Source of the DNA: SAR202 cluster bacterium
Lineage (GTDB): Bacteria > Chloroflexota > Dehalococcoidia > Lucifugimonadales > UBA1123
DNA: 34,024 nucleotides
Direction: 5' to 3'
NCBI GenBank assembly: GCA_030752795.1
Contig: JASMDM010000037.1
Location: forward strand, 1-34,024
Shown here: positions 31,212 through 34,024 of the stretch, piece after piece
How positions within the stretch are numbered: position 1 is the stretch's first letter
Layout: every line of letters starts with the position of its first letter
Translations under genes and position numbers: made by a program
The notes under the pieces: model-generated
Databases searched by the model: none
What the model saw: only the letters and a program-made list of their open reading frames with translations
Told to the model about the DNA's origin: nothing

Positions 31212-31991
31212 CTATCGCGCCCAGAACCTCCACCAACCGCCCGATGACGACCGAGGTCTCGACGGCCCGACCTCAACGGTCTTGCCTTCGAGGATCGCCT
31301 TGGGCGTGTCGACCACCATGCGATTGGCGGCGTCGGCGCCTACGAGACGCGCGGCGGCCTCGATGCCCGGCCCCAAGACCGGCGAACGCGGGCCCGCCGG
31401 GTTGTGCGTGTCGGACGCGAGGATGTGCACCAGGTTGCGGTCGAAGAGGTCGCGTGTGAATCGTTCGACGCTTTTGCCGAAGTGCCCGACCGGACTACCC
31501 GCCGTCACCTGAGTCAGCATGCCGATGTTCACGAATTTCGCAAGCAAGTCCGGATCGCGCTGAAACGCCTCGATGCGCTCCGGGTGAGCGAGCACCGGGG
31601 TCATGCCCTGAAGTTGGAGCTGAAACAGCACTTCCTCGACATAGTTCGGCCTGCCGAAGAACGGCATTTCGACGAGGATGTAGTTCGTACCGTTCATGGG
31701 AAGCGCCCGACCGGCCGACACCTCGTCCGGCAGGTCAAGGTCGAGGTGATTTTCCATCCCCAAGACCATCGTCATGTCGATCTCGTGTTCGACGAGCCAC
31801 GCGTTGACCTCATCGACGAGAGACTGGATGTGCGCCACCGACGACTGCTCGGTCACGTCCTTGCGGTGAGGCGTCGCGAGCAACATCTTGGTGCCCTGCT
31901 CTGCCGCCGCGACGGCCATGGCCAGCGTGTCTTCCATCGTCTTTGGGCCGTCGTCGACGGAGGGCAGTATGTGGGCGTGGAGGTCGTACAA
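31212..31991 (-). CDS. PHP-domain phosphatase, CpsB/YwqE-like
   Basis: A 259-residue PHP-family phosphoesterase related to the tyrosine phosphatases CpsB/YwqE, which act in capsule or exopolysaccharide control. Metal ligands are visible in order: DLHAHILPSVDDG (H5, H7), ATPHR (H42), GMENHLDLD (E80, H82), LAHPER (H136) and SDTHN (D194, H196). It starts 9 bases after the stop of the PIG-L deacetylase gene, forming a two-gene operon. No polysaccharide genes or BY-kinase are in the window, so the substrate is unproven. The last 15 residues are Arg/Ser/Trp-rich and unlike the family core. Confidence 0.85.
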   Translation of the reverse strand: MYDLHAHILPSVDDGPKTMEDTLAMAVAAAEQGTKMLLATPHRKDVTEQSSVAHIQSLVDEVNAWLVEHEIDMTMVLGMENHLDLDLPDEVSAGRALPMNGTNYILVEMPFFGRPNYVEEVLFQLQLQGMTPVLAHPERIEAFQRDPDLLAKFVNIGMLTQVTAGSPVGHFGKSVERFTRDLFDRNLVHILASDTHNPAGPRSPVLGPGIEAAARLVGADAANRMVVDTPKAILEGKTVEVGPSRPRSSSGGWWRFWAR

Positions 31992-32000
31992 ATGGCGGCT

Positions 32001-32705
32001 CTAACCCCGTATATGGATTCTGCGGAACGCCTCGGCGTAGATGAGCTCGGACTTCTCGCCCATACGTTTGGCGTTGGCTTTGATAAAATCGCCGATGTCC
32101 GCGCCGGAGTCATCTGCCGACACTTGAGAAGCGTGTTTCTTCAGAGACTCGATTTTCGCTTCGATCGTGTCCGTGATGTCGAGATAGGTGTCTGCTTCTT
32201 CAGTTCCCCACAGCAGCACGTCGGCGACCTTGTAGGTCTCGAGGCCTTCTTCTTTGATGTGCTCAGGGAAGTGCAGGTGGTCTCTGGCGAACGGAAACAC
32301 GGCGTCCAGCGTCACCTGTCCGCAGACACGGTGGTCGCGATGGAGGTAGAAACCGCGCCGGAACGGATCCGGGCACATCACGACTTTCGGGCGATGTTTT
32401 CGTATCGCTCGCACTAACTCGCCGCGAAATTCGATTGTGTCGTTCAACATCCCGTCCGGGTGACGAAGGTAGACGACCTCTTTCACGCCGAGCACCTCGG
32501 CCGCCTCGGCCTGCTCTCGCTCTCGAATCTCCGCCAAACGGTCTGACGTCATCTCAAGGTCGCCGGAGCCTTTGTCGCCGTTGGTGCACAGCACGTAGAC
32601 GACTTCCGTTCCGCCCTTGATCCAGTTGCCGATCGTTCCGCCGCACCCAATTTCGGCGTCGTCAGGGTGAGGTGTAACCACCATTGCTCTTTCAGGTCTG
32701 TCCAT
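32001..32705 (-). CDS. PIG-L/LmbE family deacetylase
   Basis: A 234-residue zinc-dependent N-deacetylase. The metal-binding motif TPHPDDAEIGCGG (H13, D15, D16) is at the N-terminus and HRDHRVCG (H122, H125) further on. Family members remove acetyl groups from GlcNAc-type substrates, for example in mycothiol or bacillithiol synthesis (MshB/BshB). Here the substrate is not known. It is the first gene of an operon with the PHP phosphatase, behind the promoter at 32747-32775. A tandem GNAT that resembles MshD in layout is divergently transcribed, which makes a low-molecular-weight thiol link a possible but untested idea. Confidence 0.88.
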   Translation of the reverse strand: MDRPERAMVVTPHPDDAEIGCGGTIGNWIKGGTEVVYVLCTNGDKGSGDLEMTSDRLAEIREREQAEAAEVLGVKEVVYLRHPDGMLNDTIEFRGELVRAIRKHRPKVVMCPDPFRRGFYLHRDHRVCGQVTLDAVFPFARDHLHFPEHIKEEGLETYKVADVLLWGTEEADTYLDITDTIEAKIESLKKHASQVSADDSGADIGDFIKANAKRMGEKSELIYAEAFRRIHIRG

Positions 32706-32746
32706 CGTTATCGGTTCGCCTCTCTCGGATTTTTCGCACGTGTAAC

Positions 32747-32775
32747 ATCATAGTTGTTGGCTCGAATCGCGACAA
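32747..32775 (-). promoter_or_regulatory. promoter of the deacetylase/phosphatase operon
   Basis: On the minus strand TTGTCG (32775-32770, 4/6) and TATGAT (32752-32747, 5/6) have a 17-base spacer. The start would lie near 32740, about 35 bases ahead of the ATG at 32705. It stands back to back with the plus-strand promoter at 32788. Confidence 0.6.
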
Positions 32776-32787
32776 GGCGCGCCACAA

Positions 32788-32816
32788 TTGTCCGGCCCGA
32801 CCCCCTCTGCTACAAT
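32788..32816 (+). promoter_or_regulatory. promoter of the GNAT gene
   Basis: TTGTCC (32788-32793, 4/6) and TACAAT (32811-32816, 5/6) have a 17-base spacer. The start near 32823 gives a leader of about 37 bases. This rules out the in-frame upstream start at 32788 and supports ATG 32860. Only 12 bases separate it from the divergent -35 box, so the two promoters could be co-regulated. Confidence 0.65.
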
Positions 32817-32859
32817 CGGGCTGCCTTCAGGCACAAGCCTTCGAATCGAGAACGTGTGC

Positions 32860-33777
32860 ATGCCGACTTCATATGACATCAGGAACTTCCGTTGGGACGA
32901 CTTAGCTCAGATGCCGGAGCTATTCAACAGCGTCAATTCGATCAAGGGCACGGTCAAAGAGTCCAACTCCGAACTCATTCGCCAGATCCTGGAGCACCCC
33001 ACCTGCAAACCCGAAGAGAACTGCTTCGTCGCCGAGATCAACTCGAAATTGGTCGGCTTCACTCTCGTTTCGCCTGAGCCGCCGATCGGTCGAGCGGTGG
33101 CCGGAGGCGGCGTCATCGAAACGCACCGGCGACAGGGCATCGGACGCGCGCTGCTCCGTAAAGCCATCGGACGAGCTCGCGGCCTTGGCGTTGGGGTCTT
33201 CCACGTCCAGGCAGGCTTGGACTCGACCGTCGCGAGGGATCTGCTGGAATCCGAAGGCTTCGCCCAGGTCAAAGAGTACTGGCAGATGCAGTGGCGCGAC
33301 GGCAGCTTGCCGCCAATCAACCTGCCCGAAGGGATGCGGCTGCGTCCCTTCAAATTGGACCAGGACGAGGAAGCCCTCACCATCACCCAGAACCGGGCGT
33401 TTAGCGAGCATTGGGGATTCTCCCCCAACACCGTCGAAGAAATCGCCGCGCGAGTGCGGATGAACAACTCCGATCCCGACGGCATCGTGCTAATTGCCGA
33501 GGGCGACAAAGTAGCCGGTTACAACTGGACGATCCGCAACCAAAACGAGCACGGTTCCGTCGGATTCGTCGCGATGACGGGTGTCGATCCGGACTACAGG
33601 GGCAAGGGCCTCGGCACGGCCGTGGTGGTCTCGGGAATGGAATACCTGAACGAACGCAACGTCGAGGCAATCGAGTTGGAAGTCGATTCCGCGAATGAAC
33701 CCGCCCTGGCGTTGTACCACAAGCTCGGATTCAAACAGGTGGCGCGGACCGCGTGGTTCGAGAAGACCTTCGCGTAG
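32860..33777 (+). CDS. tandem GNAT-family N-acetyltransferase
   Basis: A 305-residue protein with two GNAT domains. In the first (about 5-150) the acetyl-CoA motif is GGGVIETHRRQGIGRALLRK. In the second (about 160-305) it is GVDPDYRGKGLGTAVVVSG, with NEPALALYHKLGFK after it. The double layout is like mycothiol synthase MshD, in which one domain is active, but the sequence alone does not set the substrate. The start is ATG 32860, preceded by GAG at 32847. GTG 32854 is a weaker alternative. Its stop lies 6 bases from that of the convergent DUF502 gene. Confidence 0.88.
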   Translation: MPTSYDIRNFRWDDLAQMPELFNSVNSIKGTVKESNSELIRQILEHPTCKPEENCFVAEINSKLVGFTLVSPEPPIGRAVAGGGVIETHRRQGIGRALLRKAIGRARGLGVGVFHVQAGLDSTVARDLLESEGFAQVKEYWQMQWRDGSLPPINLPEGMRLRPFKLDQDEEALTITQNRAFSEHWGFSPNTVEEIAARVRMNNSDPDGIVLIAEGDKVAGYNWTIRNQNEHGSVGFVAMTGVDPDYRGKGLGTAVVVSGMEYLNERNVEAIELEVDSANEPALALYHKLGFKQVARTAWFEKTFA

Positions 33778-33783
33778 GTTCCG

Positions 33784-34024
33784 CTAATCCGCCGGGGTTT
33801 CCGAAGCTTCGGCTTCTTGACGTTCCGGCAGCTGCCGTGATCGCCTGACCTCGCCATTCCGCGAACCCGTCATCATCATGTCCGGAAGCACTATGCCACC
33901 GGAGAAGACCATTTTCATGGCTTCTTCAACTGAGATGTCTGTCTCCGTGACTTGGTCTTGGTCCAAGATCGCCAGCATGCCCGAAGTCGGGTTGGGCACG
34001 GTAGGGATGTAGACGACGATTTTC
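33784..34024 (-). CDS. DUF502 family membrane protein, C-terminal part
   Basis: The gene runs in from beyond the window end; the last 79 or so codons are seen. The segment VVYIPTVPNPTSGMLAILDQ, then VTETDISVEEAMKMVFSGGI, is the characteristic end of DUF502 proteins, which have two membrane helices before it (outside the window). The final 30 residues are charged and likely cytoplasmic. The function of the family is not established. An internal GTG at 33999 lies inside the conserved motif and is not a start. Confidence 0.85.
   Translation of the reverse strand, partial: KIVVYIPTVPNPTSGMLAILDQDQVTETDISVEEAMKMVFSGGIVLPDMMMTGSRNGEVRRSRQLPERQEAEASETPAD

Overview
The window looks like GC-rich chromosomal DNA from a free-living, probably uncultured bacterium. 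The mix of gene families (many family III CoA-transferases, a single-chain acyl-CoA carboxylase, DPP-type peptidase, PHP phosphatase, DUF502) and the dispersed palindromic intergenic repeats fit a Chloroflexota lineage of the SAR202/Dehalococcoidia type. That placement is inference from gene content, not a phylogenetic result. TTG start codons with a good Shine-Dalgarno are frequent.

Layout, left to right. A minus-strand tRNA cluster (Phe, Gly and the 3' half of a tRNA-Asp) lies at 157-486 behind a near-consensus promoter. On the plus strand follow a dihydrolipoamide dehydrogenase (E3) and a pyruvate-dehydrogenase-like E1alpha/E1beta/E2 set (939-6028), then three CaiB/BaiF CoA-transferases and a stand-alone biotinyl carrier (6368-10399). 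A second, acetoin-dehydrogenase-like E1alpha/E1beta/E2 set begins behind its own promoter (11087-14366). It is followed by a double-length CaiB/BaiF fusion and a frameshifted MaoC hydratase (14443-17321), a dipeptidyl-peptidase IV-like enzyme and an alpha/beta hydrolase (17406-20699). From 21000 to 29700 the genes are on the minus strand: a solitary HicB-like protein, a translationally coupled pair of CaiB/BaiF proteins, a 1155-residue BC-BCCP-CT carboxylase with a near-consensus promoter, and a frameshifted MBL-rhodanese fusion. The last part holds a receiver-only response regulator, a PHP phosphatase plus PIG-L deacetylase operon, a divergent tandem GNAT, and the C-terminus of a DUF502 protein.

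How it fits together: the window is a carboxylic acid/acyl-CoA processing neighbourhood. CoA-transferases (seven domains in six genes) could activate organic acids by moving CoA between them. The 2-oxoacid dehydrogenases make acyl-CoA oxidatively, and both seem to rely on the single local E3. MaoC would hydrate enoyl-CoA, and the biotin carboxylase would carboxylate an acyl-CoA. No substrate can be read from the sequence.

The most interesting points are: (i) CoA-transferase pairs, one fused and one split, in which only one partner keeps the catalytic aspartate; (ii) the carboxylase with a coupled CoA-transferase pair downstream; (iii) two independent single-base frameshifts in otherwise well-preserved enzymes; (iv) an orphan tRNA-Asp 3' half; (v) a MITE-like element with self-palindromic ends plus three other repeat families; (vi) a minus-strand terminator with no gene in front of it.
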